This document shows, in pieces, positions 36,219 to 45,461 of a stretch of DNA of 64,000 bases. Both the position numbers and the translations under genes were made by a program. Source of the DNA: UBA7236 sp044227505 (GTDB lineage: Bacteria > Bacteroidota > Bacteroidia > Chitinophagales > BACL12); contig JBGAWP010000001.1 in NCBI GenBank assembly GCA_044227505.1, forward strand, positions 1 to 64,000, in the 5' to 3' direction. The notes beneath the pieces were generated by a model. The model ran no database searches, was not told the DNA's origin, and was given only the letters and a program-made list of their open reading frames with translations. Each line of letters begins with the position of its first letter. Positions within the stretch are counted from its first letter, which is position 1.

Positions 36219-37565
36219 CTACTGCGAGTTCGCCCGAATAATATTTTTCATTCTTCTTTTAATCTGCATTTCGTAAATAAAATATCCGATCACAATTACA
36301 TATTCCAACACGATCAGATAATAATTCTCCAGGTAAGCTGGTGTGATATAAGTAATGTAGGAAAGATAAATTAAAAACGACCATATAATGGCATATCTGT
36401 AAGGGGAAAAAACAGATAAAATAATAAGGGGTGATAAATACCAGGGGTGAATGGTGGTTGCAAATAAACAATAAAGGGAAAATGTAAGGAGCAAGGCGGA
36501 TAAGAAATATTGTTTTTTATAAAATATGCTTAATGCTGTAATTGTTAAAATGGTTATAATCGGCAATAATTTGCGCATCAACAAAAAGGTATCATAATGT
36601 TCATCCTTTCCAATTAAGAATCGGAATAGATAATAACTGCTCGCATTAAATTCGAATTGCTGGAAATAGAGATTTAAACTTCCAACAATATTTTTATATT
36701 GAAGGAACATCGGGAGCAATATTATTAATGCAGTAGCTCCGCTTATTAAACAAAATTGTATGGTTCTCCTGCATCCAATAAACTTAAAGAAAAGCGGCAA
36801 TAACATAACAGGCCAAAGTTTTGAGCCGATTGCAAACCCAAAAACAATAGCCGAAAAAATATCTTGCTGTTTTAAAAGAAAATAAATGGACAATACGAGA
36901 AAAAATACCATTATGGCCTCAAAATGCATGTTGCCGGTAAGCTCCAGAATTATCAATGGGTTTAAGGTATAGATCAGCTGATATTTGACAGGCATTTTAA
37001 GTTGCACCAATAATTTTGGCAACAATAAAATGGTGCCGACCTCAAACATAAAAATGAAAAATTTTAACAATACAATATTTACATATTCATTATTAAAAGA
37101 TAAAAATGCTGCACTGGAAAAAAGGAATTGGCAAACAGGAGGATAGATGGTAAAATATTGTTTTGAATTGAGCTCATCAAATAAATGAGTATCAACAACA
37201 TTTGTAAGGTTTGTGTGATGAACATTATCAAGCGCTATCTGTTCGGGAGAAAATGCGTAGGGATTTATTCCATTTAATAACAGCTTACCATCCCAAATAA
37301 ACCGATAAAAATCGTCGGTGAGATTAGGTACATTGAATAATAAAACGAAACGCAGGAATAGTCCCAGATATCTTCCTTCCTTTACCAGATCTTCATTATC
37401 TGCATATTTGAGCAATACAATATATAATCCGAAGGCAGCGCTGTAGAGTACAAATAATTGCAAAAAATTTTCACGGGCAGTAAAATACCCGATCGATATA
37501 AAAACAGCGATCATCAACAAATACACAGCAAATCTCCAGGTGCCGGTAATTGCTGTTTTGATCAT
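36219..37565 (-). CDS. Multi-pass membrane glycosyltransferase (GT87/mannosyltransferase-like)
   Basis: A 448-residue protein with about 10-12 membrane helices. The periplasmic loop DDFYRFIWDGKLLLNGINPY (about 83-102) and YFTIYPPVCQFLF (about 136) match polyprenyl-phosphate-sugar-using transferases of the GT-C class, where the donor comes from a lipid-linked sugar. It is the last of three genes: a dolichyl-phosphate-type GT2 at 39061, a membrane GT2 at 37568, and this one. The first could make the lipid-linked donor that this one uses. Donor and acceptor are not known. Confidence 0.82.
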   Translation of the reverse strand: MIKTAITGTWRFAVYLLMIAVFISIGYFTARENFLQLFVLYSAAFGLYIVLLKYADNEDLVKEGRYLGLFLRFVLLFNVPNLTDDFYRFIWDGKLLLNGINPYAFSPEQIALDNVHHTNLTNVVDTHLFDELNSKQYFTIYPPVCQFLFSSAAFLSFNNEYVNIVLLKFFIFMFEVGTILLLPKLLVQLKMPVKYQLIYTLNPLIILELTGNMHFEAIMVFFLVLSIYFLLKQQDIFSAIVFGFAIGSKLWPVMLLPLFFKFIGCRRTIQFCLISGATALIILLPMFLQYKNIVGSLNLYFQQFEFNASSYYLFRFLIGKDEHYDTFLLMRKLLPIITILTITALSIFYKKQYFLSALLLTFSLYCLFATTIHPWYLSPLIILSVFSPYRYAIIWSFLIYLSYITYITPAYLENYYLIVLEYVIVIGYFIYEMQIKRRMKNIIRANSQ

Positions 37566-37567
37566 TG

Positions 37568-39046
37568 TTACGAGTTATACCTGGAATGTTTAAGCGAAAA
37601 GTAAAAAATTAATGCAAAACCGGTAAATGCAAGTATGTGGAAAGGCAATAAACCATAGTCCTCATAATAGAATGCCATGATGATCCCCATTAAAAAATAC
37701 ATGCTGAATAACCCTTCCAGATAAGTGATAGGACTAATTTTAGTTGCAGCATATTTTTTGTTCTTCCAAATATCTTTACCGTTGATAATATTAAACTTAG
37801 GTGTGCGCACAAACGCTGTTTTCTGACCTATCCAGCCTCTGAATACCGCCCAGGCATTGTGGAGGCTCATTCCCATTGTAATGGCAAGGAAGATAGGGAA
37901 ACGCGTAATATAGATATGTAAAGTTTTACGCATTGTTTTTTCGCGCTGCATGGTGGAGATATAATAGGCATATGCAATTGCCAATGATCCCAACAAGAAA
38001 ATACTCGCGTATTTAAAATAGTTAAAATCGATGTAATGGTTTTTAATGAACAACAACGGAACACTTAAAATTGCTGTTATTAAAATAAAGATATAATTCG
38101 TGGTATTAAATAAATGTGCAATGGCATGTAATTTAATTCTCAACGGAAGTTCAGAATTCATAACACTGCGGCCAATTTTTTTAGCTGTTTCAGCACCACC
38201 TTTGTTCCAACGGAATTGTTGCGATTTAAGTGCATTCATATCGGTAGGTAATTCTGCAGGAGCGGTAACATTTTCCACATACTTGAATTTCCATCCTTTT
38301 AACTGAGCGCGGTAACTTAGATCAAGGTCTTCGGTAAGAGTATCGGCTTTCCATCCTCCTGCATCTTCAATACATTGTTTGCGCCATACACCGGCGGTTC
38401 CATTAAAATTGATAAAATAACCGGCTGCATTTCTTCCCTGTTGTTCAATGGTGAAATGCATATCCAATGCAAATGCCTGCATTTTGGTTAAAATGGAATA
38501 GTCTTTATTTAAATGTTCCCATTTAGCCTGCACCACTCCAATTTTATTATCCTCTAAAAAATAAGGAATGGTTTTTTTAAGAAAATCGGGATAAGGTGTA
38601 AAGTCAGCATCAAAAATTGCAATGTATTCTCCTTTGGCGATCTTTAATCCGTATTCCAAAGCGCCGGCTTTAAAACCTTTGCGTTCGGGGCGTTTTATTT
38701 GAACGATATCGATACCGAGGTTTTGATAATATTCTACTTTTCGAAGTGCTATTTCAAAACTTTCGTCGGTAGAGTCGTCGAGTAGTTGAATCTCTAACTT
38801 ATTTTTTGGATAATCGAAGGCTGCAATGGCATCAATCAGACGTTCAACAACGTAGAGTTCATTATAAACCGGAAGTTGAACAGTTACAAGCGGATATTCC
38901 TCTTCAGGAATTTCAAACTTTGCATCTTCTTTTTGCAAGGTGCGCTTGAATTTTATGTAATGGATGGCCAAACTCAATTGCATTATGCAATAAAAGAAAA
39001 GCAGGGTAATCGCGATGGTATATATTACTATTATAGAGATTGACAT
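37568..39046 (-). CDS. Membrane GT2 glycosyltransferase (cellulose-synthase-like)
   Basis: A processive-type GT2 enzyme. One membrane helix at the N-terminus, a cytoplasmic catalytic domain and several C-terminal helices. Motifs are QLPVYNELYVVERLID, LLDDSTDES, the DxD in IFDADFTPYPDF, the catalytic TED in LTEDLDLSYRA and the Q/RxW motif QQFRWNKGG. I start it at the ATG at 39046. A TTG at 39064 overlaps the stop of the preceding gene by four bases (TTGA) and is also possible, adding six residues. The tight spacing with both neighbours indicates one operon. Its polymer is not known. Confidence 0.88.
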   Translation of the reverse strand: MSISIIVIYTIAITLLFFYCIMQLSLAIHYIKFKRTLQKEDAKFEIPEEEYPLVTVQLPVYNELYVVERLIDAIAAFDYPKNKLEIQLLDDSTDESFEIALRKVEYYQNLGIDIVQIKRPERKGFKAGALEYGLKIAKGEYIAIFDADFTPYPDFLKKTIPYFLEDNKIGVVQAKWEHLNKDYSILTKMQAFALDMHFTIEQQGRNAAGYFINFNGTAGVWRKQCIEDAGGWKADTLTEDLDLSYRAQLKGWKFKYVENVTAPAELPTDMNALKSQQFRWNKGGAETAKKIGRSVMNSELPLRIKLHAIAHLFNTTNYIFILITAILSVPLLFIKNHYIDFNYFKYASIFLLGSLAIAYAYYISTMQREKTMRKTLHIYITRFPIFLAITMGMSLHNAWAVFRGWIGQKTAFVRTPKFNIINGKDIWKNKKYAATKISPITYLEGLFSMYFLMGIIMAFYYEDYGLLPFHILAFTGFALIFYFSLKHSRYNS

Positions 39047-39060
39047 GTCAATCGTTTGGT

Positions 39061-39753
39061 TCAAAAATATTTAAAAATGGTAGTGATGATTTTATATCCT
39101 GCCATTACTGTTCCTTTAAGGGTTCCGGTGATCTTCGATTTTCCGATGCGTGGCCGATAATCCACTGCCACTTCTACAAAGGTCAGCTTTTTTTTGGCAG
39201 CCTTTATTTGCATTTCCACAGTCCAGCCGTAATTAGTGTCCACCATTTGCAATTCCAGCAATCGCTGCCATTTTATTGCCCTGAATGGACCCAGATCACT
39301 GAATTTAGCTCCGAAAAACATTTTAATGAGAGAAGTTGCCAACCAGTTCCCAAAAATTTGTTGTGGTGCCATGGACCCTTTTATCCTTTTTCCTTTTGCT
39401 CTGCTGCCAATTACCATGTCGATATTCTGTTCGATAATGGGTTGAACAAGCAATTGCATTTGTTCGGGATAATCGGAATAATCTCCGTCAATGAACACAA
39501 TAATATCGGGTTGCTCTTCTTTTGGCTTGTTTTTGATATAGTTAATACCTTTTAAACAAGCCGACCCGTAACCCTTTCTTTCTTCTAATAGAACAGTAGC
39601 GCCCTTTTGGTGTGCAATTTCAGCGGTGTTGTCGGTTGACCCGTTATTCACTACTATTACTTCTTTCACCAGATTTGCAGGAATATCCTGTAAAACATGA
39701 CCTATAGAACCACTTTCATTAAAAACCGGAATGATGACATTGATTTTTTGCAT
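39061..39753 (-). CDS. GT2 glycosyltransferase of the dolichyl-phosphate type
   Basis: A 230-residue cytoplasmic GT2 enzyme. The motifs are IPVFNESGSIGHVLQDIP (about 8), NNGSTDNTAEIA (about 36), the DxD-like FIDGDYSDYPEQM (about 87) and SDLGPFRAI (about 151). This is close to polyprenyl- or dolichyl-phosphate mannose/glucose synthases, which load a sugar on a lipid carrier at the inner membrane. There is no C-terminal membrane helix. It is the first gene of a three-gene glycosyltransferase operon. The sugar is not known. Confidence 0.85.
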   Translation of the reverse strand: MQKINVIIPVFNESGSIGHVLQDIPANLVKEVIVVNNGSTDNTAEIAHQKGATVLLEERKGYGSACLKGINYIKNKPKEEQPDIIVFIDGDYSDYPEQMQLLVQPIIEQNIDMVIGSRAKGKRIKGSMAPQQIFGNWLATSLIKMFFGAKFSDLGPFRAIKWQRLLELQMVDTNYGWTVEMQIKAAKKKLTFVEVAVDYRPRIGKSKITGTLKGTVMAGYKIITTIFKYF

Positions 39754-39824
39754 GGTTATAGCCTGTCCCCCTTCCTCAAAAAGTGCACAAAGTTACGTGA
39801 AATGTAAAAGATATTTAAATAATG

Positions 39825-41198
39825 TTAAGAAAGAATTTTCAAATCGTCGCTGCTGAATAAAATTTGTGTGCGATTGGCGTTATCGGGACCATTCTCAAGC
39901 TTCAAAACTCCTCTCGGACAAACGGCAGCGCACACTCCGCAACCAACGCAACTTGCGCGTACTATGTTTTGTCCGCGTTGGGCATAAGCGCGCACATCAA
40001 TTCCCATTTCGCAATAAGTGCTGCAATTTCCGCAGGATATGCACTGTGCGCCGTTTGTAGTGATGCGGAAACGCGATTTGAAGCGCTGAATAATTCCCAT
40101 ATAAGCTGCCATAGGACAACCAAAACGGCACCAAACCCTGCTTCCCATGATGGGGTAAAATCCAACTCCTACAACTCCGCTGAATACCATGCCGATGACA
40201 AAACTGTATCCTTTTGCAATCGGAGCGGCGCTACTTCCCAATAATTGATTTTTGAAACCATTATCCACCAATAATAATACGGTTATGATAATTATGGCTG
40301 CCAAAACGGAGTGTATCATCCATCTTTCAATTTTCCATGCCTTCAGACTTTTATCTGAAAGATGGCGAAAAGGGTCTCCCGCAGTTTCTGCCAATCCACC
40401 ACATCCACATACCCAACTACAATACCAGCGTTTTCCAAAAAAATAGGTGAGGATTGGTGTTACAACAAAAGAAAGTACTAATCCCCAAAAAATAAAAAAA
40501 GTACCAAATGCGCCTTGCGTTTGAAAATAACTGAGGGTGGATGGAAATATTGCGTCGTAATCCAAAGGCCAGAAATAGGTGAGATAAGGTTCGTAGTTAT
40601 ATAACGATTTCATGACTGCCGGTAATAACCATGCTAAACCAAGTTGAAAGAACATTACCGAAATTGTTCTTATGATCTGATAATTATTGTGTCTGTATTT
40701 ATAAATAAATTTAAATCCCATAACCAAAACAGCGATGGTATAAAAGGAACCATATACAAACCACTGATCAGAAGGAGCATTTCGAATAGCTTCACTCAAA
40801 GGATTGAACATATTGATCAAACCGCCTAAAAGATCTACTCCAAAAACTTTTTGCCAATGATCTTTCCAATATAAACACACATAAAATCCGGTAATTATAA
40901 TTCCCGACATCCACGCAAGAGCTCCTCTCGATGACATGGAAGTGAACATGGTTCGATTATTTTTTATTCCTGCAGGAAGATTTCCATAGGAACCTAAAGT
41001 ATAAATTATAGTACCTGCAAATAAACAAACGATGGTAACCAATAAAAAAATAAGCGGTTGCTCATTTCCTACGCCTGCCCATGCAAGAAATATTGCGAGT
41101 ATTCCCAATGCAGTAACGGACAATCCGACTTTTTGCATACCATTAAAGTTTGCAGGATGGGGATTGGAGAGGGACATGGATATGTTTGAGTCAGCCAT
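39825..41198 (-). CDS. Membrane polyferredoxin-like protein with two 4Fe-4S clusters (NapH/CcoG-like)
   Basis: A 457-residue protein with about seven or eight membrane helices. RWYCSWVCGCGGL (about 268) and WCRFGCPMAAYMG (about 363) are the CxxxCP-type motifs of NapH/NosR/CcoG membrane proteins. The C-terminus has two 4Fe-4S motifs, CISCGNCSTYCEMG (about 393) and CVGCGVCAAVCPRG (about 424). Such proteins move electrons from quinol or NAD(P)H-side partners across the membrane. The FAD oxidoreductase 170 bp upstream may be its electron donor. It has no other partner here, so the final acceptor is unknown. Confidence 0.85.
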   Translation of the reverse strand: MADSNISMSLSNPHPANFNGMQKVGLSVTALGILAIFLAWAGVGNEQPLIFLLVTIVCLFAGTIIYTLGSYGNLPAGIKNNRTMFTSMSSRGALAWMSGIIITGFYVCLYWKDHWQKVFGVDLLGGLINMFNPLSEAIRNAPSDQWFVYGSFYTIAVLVMGFKFIYKYRHNNYQIIRTISVMFFQLGLAWLLPAVMKSLYNYEPYLTYFWPLDYDAIFPSTLSYFQTQGAFGTFFIFWGLVLSFVVTPILTYFFGKRWYCSWVCGCGGLAETAGDPFRHLSDKSLKAWKIERWMIHSVLAAIIIITVLLLVDNGFKNQLLGSSAAPIAKGYSFVIGMVFSGVVGVGFYPIMGSRVWCRFGCPMAAYMGIIQRFKSRFRITTNGAQCISCGNCSTYCEMGIDVRAYAQRGQNIVRASCVGCGVCAAVCPRGVLKLENGPDNANRTQILFSSDDLKILS

Positions 41199-41278
41199 TT
41201 GTTAATTTGTTAGTTTGTTAATTTGATAATTGATTGTCTGCATTGTACTTTGTTCTTCGCATTATACTTTGTTCTTCA
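41198..41278. repeat. Octamer repeat (TTTGTTAA x4) and a 19-bp tandem pair
   Basis: TTTGTTAA, TTTGTTAG, TTTGTTAA and TTTGATAA run in exact 8-bp steps at 41198-41229, over the start codon of the polyferredoxin gene. A 19-bp unit (CATTGTACTTTGTTCTTCG) follows at 41241 with a second copy at 41260. Confidence 0.8.
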
Positions 41279-41365
41279 CATTTAACTTTTCTCACCTTCC
41301 ATTTTTTAATTTAACTGCCATGAATGCAAGAATTTTTTTATTCGTGCATTCGTGGCAACCCTTTT

Positions 41366-42700
41366 TTATTTAAATATCATTTGCATCAAACTCTTTTTTG
41401 ATTTTAAAATTATTTGCTTTTTGGGATTACGAGTATTCCATGCATGTATAATTTCCTCTTCAAATTGCGCGTAAAATTCAGGATCAAAATTTGCGGCTTT
41501 AAGATGAGTGAGAACGTATTCTACTGTTCTTTTTTCTTGCAGCCAGGTATTAAATAGTTCGTGGCGTAATCTAATTCCGAAATTATTGATACCGATAAAA
41601 AGATGATCTTCTTTTTTGTAAACGAGATGTATACATTTTTTTGAATCCGGGTGTTCCCAATAAAATTCTTCTTCTCCTTCGCGCAATTTATTTAATACCG
41701 TTCCATAGGTTTGATATTCAATGTCTAAAAATTTTGCGGAATTAAACCAATAACCGGGATTGTAATTTGTTTCCACACCGATCATATTTAATGCTGCACA
41801 TTCACCCTGAATTTTGCCGGTGTACCACACTTGTTCCACAGTTTTTCTATCCGGCAGTGCCTCCTGAAACTGAGCGCAATCGCCCGCTGCGTATACATCC
41901 TGTGTGTTTGTTTGCATTTGGGAGTTGATTATAACGCCTCTGTCGCATTTAATACCACTCTCATTTAAAAACGTTATATTGGGAGAAACTCCGGCGGTTA
42001 ATCCAACCACTTCGCATTTAATTTCTTCTCCCTTATCCGTAATTACACTTTTAACTCTGCCATTGCTGTCGCCGATAATTTCTTTCATAGAAGTATTTAA
42101 TCGCAGATCGAATCCATATTCGCGGATATGTTTTGATATCATGGTTGATTCCTGTTCGGGGAGAACATTATTCCAATAATTACTTTCCCGCACTAAAATG
42201 GTAACAGGATAATGACGCGAGTGCAGCATTTCTGCCATTTCAATTCCGATCAATCCTCCGCCAACAATTACCGCGCGGGTAATTCCGTTTTTCGTATTTT
42301 CTTCCAGCGCCAAAAGATCCTGGTATGAGTACATTCCCTGCACACCTTTAAGGTCTTGTCCGGGCCAGCCAAATTTATTTGATTTTGCACCCGTAGCAAT
42401 TAATAATTTATCGTAAGCAAGTGGTTTTCCTTTTTCAAATTCCACATTTTTATTTTCGACATCAATATTTTTAACCCAGGCTTTTTTGAGTTTAATTCTA
42501 TTCTTTTCCCAAAACCAATTTTCGTAAGGTTGAGTATGTTCAAATTTCATGTGACCCATATACACATACATGAGTGCTGTTCTGCTAAAAAAATAATCGG
42601 TTTCGCCCGAGATCACCGTAATTTCATGATCCGAATTTTTCCGGATGGTTCTCGCCGCAGTAATGCCCGTGATGCCGTTTCCTATGATTACGATATGCAT
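41366..42700 (-). CDS. NAD(P)/FAD-dependent oxidoreductase (NirB/rubredoxin-reductase-like)
   Basis: A 444-residue two-dinucleotide-binding flavoprotein. The FAD site is IIGNGITGITAARTI (about 4-18) with LLIATGAKSN, the NAD(P)H site is AVIVGGGLIGIEMAEML (about 143-159), and the second FAD motif is DVYAAGDCAQF (about 267). There is no redox-active CxxxxC pair, so it belongs to the class that passes electrons to a partner such as rubredoxin, ferredoxin or nitrite reductase. The C-terminal 100 residues (WLQEKRTVEYVLTHL) are extra to the core. The polyferredoxin gene follows on the same strand and is the natural partner. The end product is unknown. Confidence 0.85.
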   Translation of the reverse strand: MHIVIIGNGITGITAARTIRKNSDHEITVISGETDYFFSRTALMYVYMGHMKFEHTQPYENWFWEKNRIKLKKAWVKNIDVENKNVEFEKGKPLAYDKLLIATGAKSNKFGWPGQDLKGVQGMYSYQDLLALEENTKNGITRAVIVGGGLIGIEMAEMLHSRHYPVTILVRESNYWNNVLPEQESTMISKHIREYGFDLRLNTSMKEIIGDSNGRVKSVITDKGEEIKCEVVGLTAGVSPNITFLNESGIKCDRGVIINSQMQTNTQDVYAAGDCAQFQEALPDRKTVEQVWYTGKIQGECAALNMIGVETNYNPGYWFNSAKFLDIEYQTYGTVLNKLREGEEEFYWEHPDSKKCIHLVYKKEDHLFIGINNFGIRLRHELFNTWLQEKRTVEYVLTHLKAANFDPEFYAQFEEEIIHAWNTRNPKKQIILKSKKSLMQMIFK

Positions 42701-42831
42701 GCCTAAAACTAATTTGATTAAAGGTATTGTGAAAATAGGAAGATTATGGGAAAAGTTCAGGGGATTTGTGAAAGTTTGGTAAATGGGGAGGAGAGGAGTT
42801 TGATATGTAATAAATTATAGGGTAGCTTTGA

Positions 42832-42883
42832 AAAGCAAAACTTCCTAGTTTCTGCTAATAAGAAGGGATTGGGGAAGTTTTGT
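42832..42883. other. Hairpin upstream of the cassette
   Basis: CAAAACTTCC and GGAAGTTTTG are perfect inverted arms of 10 bp with a loop of about 28 bases, lying about 25 bases before the cassette boundary. I cannot tell whether it marks the insertion target. Confidence 0.45.
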
Positions 42884-42908
42884 GAGAAAAACTTTTCCAT
42901 TTAATTAG

Positions 42909-43573
42909 TTATGCCTAATGCTAAAATGACGACACAATTAGAAAATCCACCGTCATCAGGACAATACGAGGAAGTATTTTTCGACCTTCAAGAACCTTGG
43001 CGTGGACAAAATTGGCATTTTGTATTATTTACTACGACAGAAGGACAAGAATGGTGTGGACACTTTAGAGAAAAGCAAAGCAATAATTTTCTTGTTGCAG
43101 AATTACTTAACAACAATATTGCGCTTATTGTATCAGGTGGACACGGCTACATTGTTGACGTTGATAAAAGAAAGAAAGTAAAAGATATTGACAGTTCACA
43201 TATTATTTCAATTAAAGCTGACGATTTATCATCCTCTTTTTATGTTGCGACTTATTGGGACATAACTAAAATTGATAAAGAGTTGAATGAAGTTGGTCTA
43301 ATATTGCCATTTGAGGCAGACGGAATATATTTAATTGAAATTAATAATAGAAAATTAGAAATCGAGATTGAAGAAATCCGGGCAGACATGAAGAGAAATA
43401 ATGAGTATTTTATTGACCTAAATGATGGAACAATCAAAAAGCACTAGGCATAACAGCACATTTCCAATTAGCGGGGTTTCGTGCTCTGCAGACAATTTTG
43501 TAGTTAATGAGAGTATAGTTCTCTGCGGCAACAAATGAAGTAAAAAACCCGCCCATCGCAAATCTGCAAAACG
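42909..43573 (+). mobile_element. Single integron gene cassette (665 bp)
   Basis: The left end is G|TTATGCC and the right end is the attC site finishing in CAAAACG|TTATACA. In a circular cassette the first bases TTATGCC would complete an attC whose other core is GGCATAAC (43447-43454), the exact reverse complement. One ORF fills the cassette in the usual direction and its TAG stop touches the core. No integrase and no second attC are visible nearby, so this is a lone cassette in a secondary or relic site. Confidence 0.6.
42911..43447 (+). CDS. Cassette-borne protein of unknown function
   Basis: A 178-residue acidic protein without signal peptide or membrane helix. It starts in the cassette core (ATG at 42911) or at Met6 (MTTQLENPPSS). 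Segments are FFDLQEPWRGQNWHFVLFTT, EWCGHFREKQSNNFLVAELL and ALIVSGGHGYIVDVDKRKK, which look like a compact beta-rich fold, followed by EIEIEEIRADMKRNN. I do not recognise a family. Integron cassettes often carry orphan genes of this sort, including immunity or defence genes, but nothing here shows which. Confidence 0.75.
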   Translation: MPNAKMTTQLENPPSSGQYEEVFFDLQEPWRGQNWHFVLFTTTEGQEWCGHFREKQSNNFLVAELLNNNIALIVSGGHGYIVDVDKRKKVKDIDSSHIISIKADDLSSSFYVATYWDITKIDKELNEVGLILPFEADGIYLIEINNRKLEIEIEEIRADMKRNNEYFIDLNDGTIKKH

Positions 43574-43579
43574 TTATAC
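43447..43579 (+). other. attC recombination site of the cassette
   Basis: Core R'' is GGCATAAC; the far core is CG|TTATAC. Between them the arms pair imperfectly: GCACATTTCC then GCGGGGTTT on the left against AAACCCGCC then GCAAATCTGC on the right. The central part CTGCAGACAATTTTG to CTCTGCGGCAAC forms an inner hairpin. This is the expected layout of a long attC, about 133 bp. Confidence 0.6.
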
Positions 43580-43636
43580 AACTTTCCATATTCTCAAATC
43601 TACTTTGTTTTAACATCCTCCACATTTTAAACGTCC

Positions 43637-45388
43637 TTACATTTTTATAAACGTAGCACTCTTTTCTACCCCATTTACAGTATAACTAACCAAATAAACC
43701 CCAGCCCTCAAAAAACGCACATCTAATTGCCAGGTATTTAAATTTTGTTGAACTGGTGTCATCGACCAAACTTGTCCAAGCATATTAGAAATGATACAAT
43801 TTGTAATTGTTTCTGTTTTATCTGAAAAGGATAAATTGAGTTCATCTCTGGTAGGAATCGGGTAAATTGATGATTCAGAATAAACCATTAAAAGGGAGTC
43901 GGGTATAATATAGGTATCACTAAAATCATATGGAAACTTTGTGAGAAAATACCCTTGTCTTCCTCCGTCGGTTATCAGCGTTTCTTCACCTAATACCATA
44001 CCGTCATAATATTCACCGAATGCATAAATGCTGCTGTCAAAAACAGCTAAAATGCGTAAATCACCGTTCGAATAACATGGTGAAGTAAATGGACAAGATG
44101 CCCTGCCAAATTGTTGAAGTTCAAAATTAAAATCATATCGTCCCAATGCTGCATTTCGCCATTTAGTTTCTTCCGTATAAATATGACCCGGTACATAAAT
44201 GTTTTGATCTTGCACAACAAGTTCTGAATATAAAAAAATAGAATCTTTACTGAACATATAATTCACAGGATTTCCATCTGCATCAATTTGCAGAACAATA
44301 TATGGCTTATCAATGGCTGGCATCATATCGGGGAGAATAATGATGGTGCTGTCTTTGATAAAAACTGTGTCTCCCTCATAAAATAATCCTATAGTAAAAA
44401 TATTGCCTTCATCATCAACTGTGAGTGTGTGAAAAAATTGAGTTTTTTTGCCATTTATTGTGCAGTCCCAAATTGCAACACCATTTGAATCATATTTTAT
44501 TAATACCCCATCCGGATCAAAATATTGAATTGTATCTATAAAAACTTCAAAAGAATCTTCTGCTATCTCGAATGAATCAATATACACTTCCGTATAAGTA
44601 TGCGGCAAATAAGTTTTGCCATTTAGGTACAGCGTGTCTTCATAAATATATGTCACAAAGGTGTTCCCTTCATTATCTGCTGCAATATGCGGCATATAAG
44701 AGGGATAGGTATTTGAGTAATATGGATTAGTATATGGTCCAGGTTGTTCAATTAAATAATTTAATGTAAAGTTATCTTTACATTGAAAAATAAAATTTCC
44801 TGTATTAACAGTTTGCCCAAATAATTCTCCGTTTGTACCATAGTTTTCTGCAACGCCATTGATCTCATCATTCGGCCCAATTGCAATATCCCAGATATAA
44901 ATACTGTCGATTTGTGAAAAACTGACTGACTCACCTGCAGTATCAATCTTATGTAAAAATCCAATGGAAACATCATCCGTAAAATCTGAAAGGTAAAAAC
45001 CATCAAATAAAATAACTCCAGCCGAAATTCCATAAACAACGAGTTCATCCTTGTTGTTTATTTTCATTCCGGTTACCCTTATGCTTGAATTATTATAAGT
45101 GTCAATATAATTTCTTGTCCATAGCAATTCACCGGCAGCATTAAATTTTGCGATCATATTGCTGTAATACCCTGTCCCCGGCAAAATTGGAGTATCATTG
45201 ATCCATATTGTATCATGTGAATAGCAAGCGATATACACATTCCCTTTGCTGTCAACTTCAAGTGCCTGCGGATAAAGAAAGTCAAAATCAGCAGCATGGA
45301 TCTGATTGGTCCATTCGGGTGTGAATATCTCTTGTCCCTGCATTGTTTGCGTGAACAAAATCATCCATATACAGTTGCGAAGCGACAT
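43637..45388 (-). CDS. T9SS-sorted protein with beta-propeller-like repeats
   Basis: A 583-residue exported protein. The signal peptide starts MSLRNCIWMILFTQ. The body is built from SBBP-like repeats with the 'D..GN.Y' pattern: EVDSKGNVYIACYS, ADNEGNTFVTYIYED, VDDEGNIFTIGLFYEG. Such repeats form a beta-propeller. The C-terminus (IYPIPTRDELNLSFS, LNTWQLDVRFLRAGVYLVSY) is a type A T9SS signal. Function is unknown, with a surface or extracellular location expected. It sits directly after the cassette on the opposite strand. Confidence 0.85.
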   Translation of the reverse strand: MSLRNCIWMILFTQTMQGQEIFTPEWTNQIHAADFDFLYPQALEVDSKGNVYIACYSHDTIWINDTPILPGTGYYSNMIAKFNAAGELLWTRNYIDTYNNSSIRVTGMKINNKDELVVYGISAGVILFDGFYLSDFTDDVSIGFLHKIDTAGESVSFSQIDSIYIWDIAIGPNDEINGVAENYGTNGELFGQTVNTGNFIFQCKDNFTLNYLIEQPGPYTNPYYSNTYPSYMPHIAADNEGNTFVTYIYEDTLYLNGKTYLPHTYTEVYIDSFEIAEDSFEVFIDTIQYFDPDGVLIKYDSNGVAIWDCTINGKKTQFFHTLTVDDEGNIFTIGLFYEGDTVFIKDSTIIILPDMMPAIDKPYIVLQIDADGNPVNYMFSKDSIFLYSELVVQDQNIYVPGHIYTEETKWRNAALGRYDFNFELQQFGRASCPFTSPCYSNGDLRILAVFDSSIYAFGEYYDGMVLGEETLITDGGRQGYFLTKFPYDFSDTYIIPDSLLMVYSESSIYPIPTRDELNLSFSDKTETITNCIISNMLGQVWSMTPVQQNLNTWQLDVRFLRAGVYLVSYTVNGVEKSATFIKM

Positions 45389-45461
45389 TATAGAAATAAA
45401 ATTAGGCTATTTTTTGTGATGATGATGAATTTATTTAGATTTATAGGATGAATTATCAAGT

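Noticed and set aside
39040..39555. 171-codon plus-strand ORF antisense to the dolichyl-phosphate-type GT2
   Set aside because: Aromatic/His-rich composition and full overlap with a well-supported gene.
42832..42883. Upstream hairpin as a second attC
   Set aside because: It has no core sites of the RYYYAAC/GTTRRRY kind, so it is reported only as a hairpin.
43434..43625. 63-codon minus-strand ORF
   Set aside because: It lies over the attC palindrome and the downstream flank, with no protein-like features.
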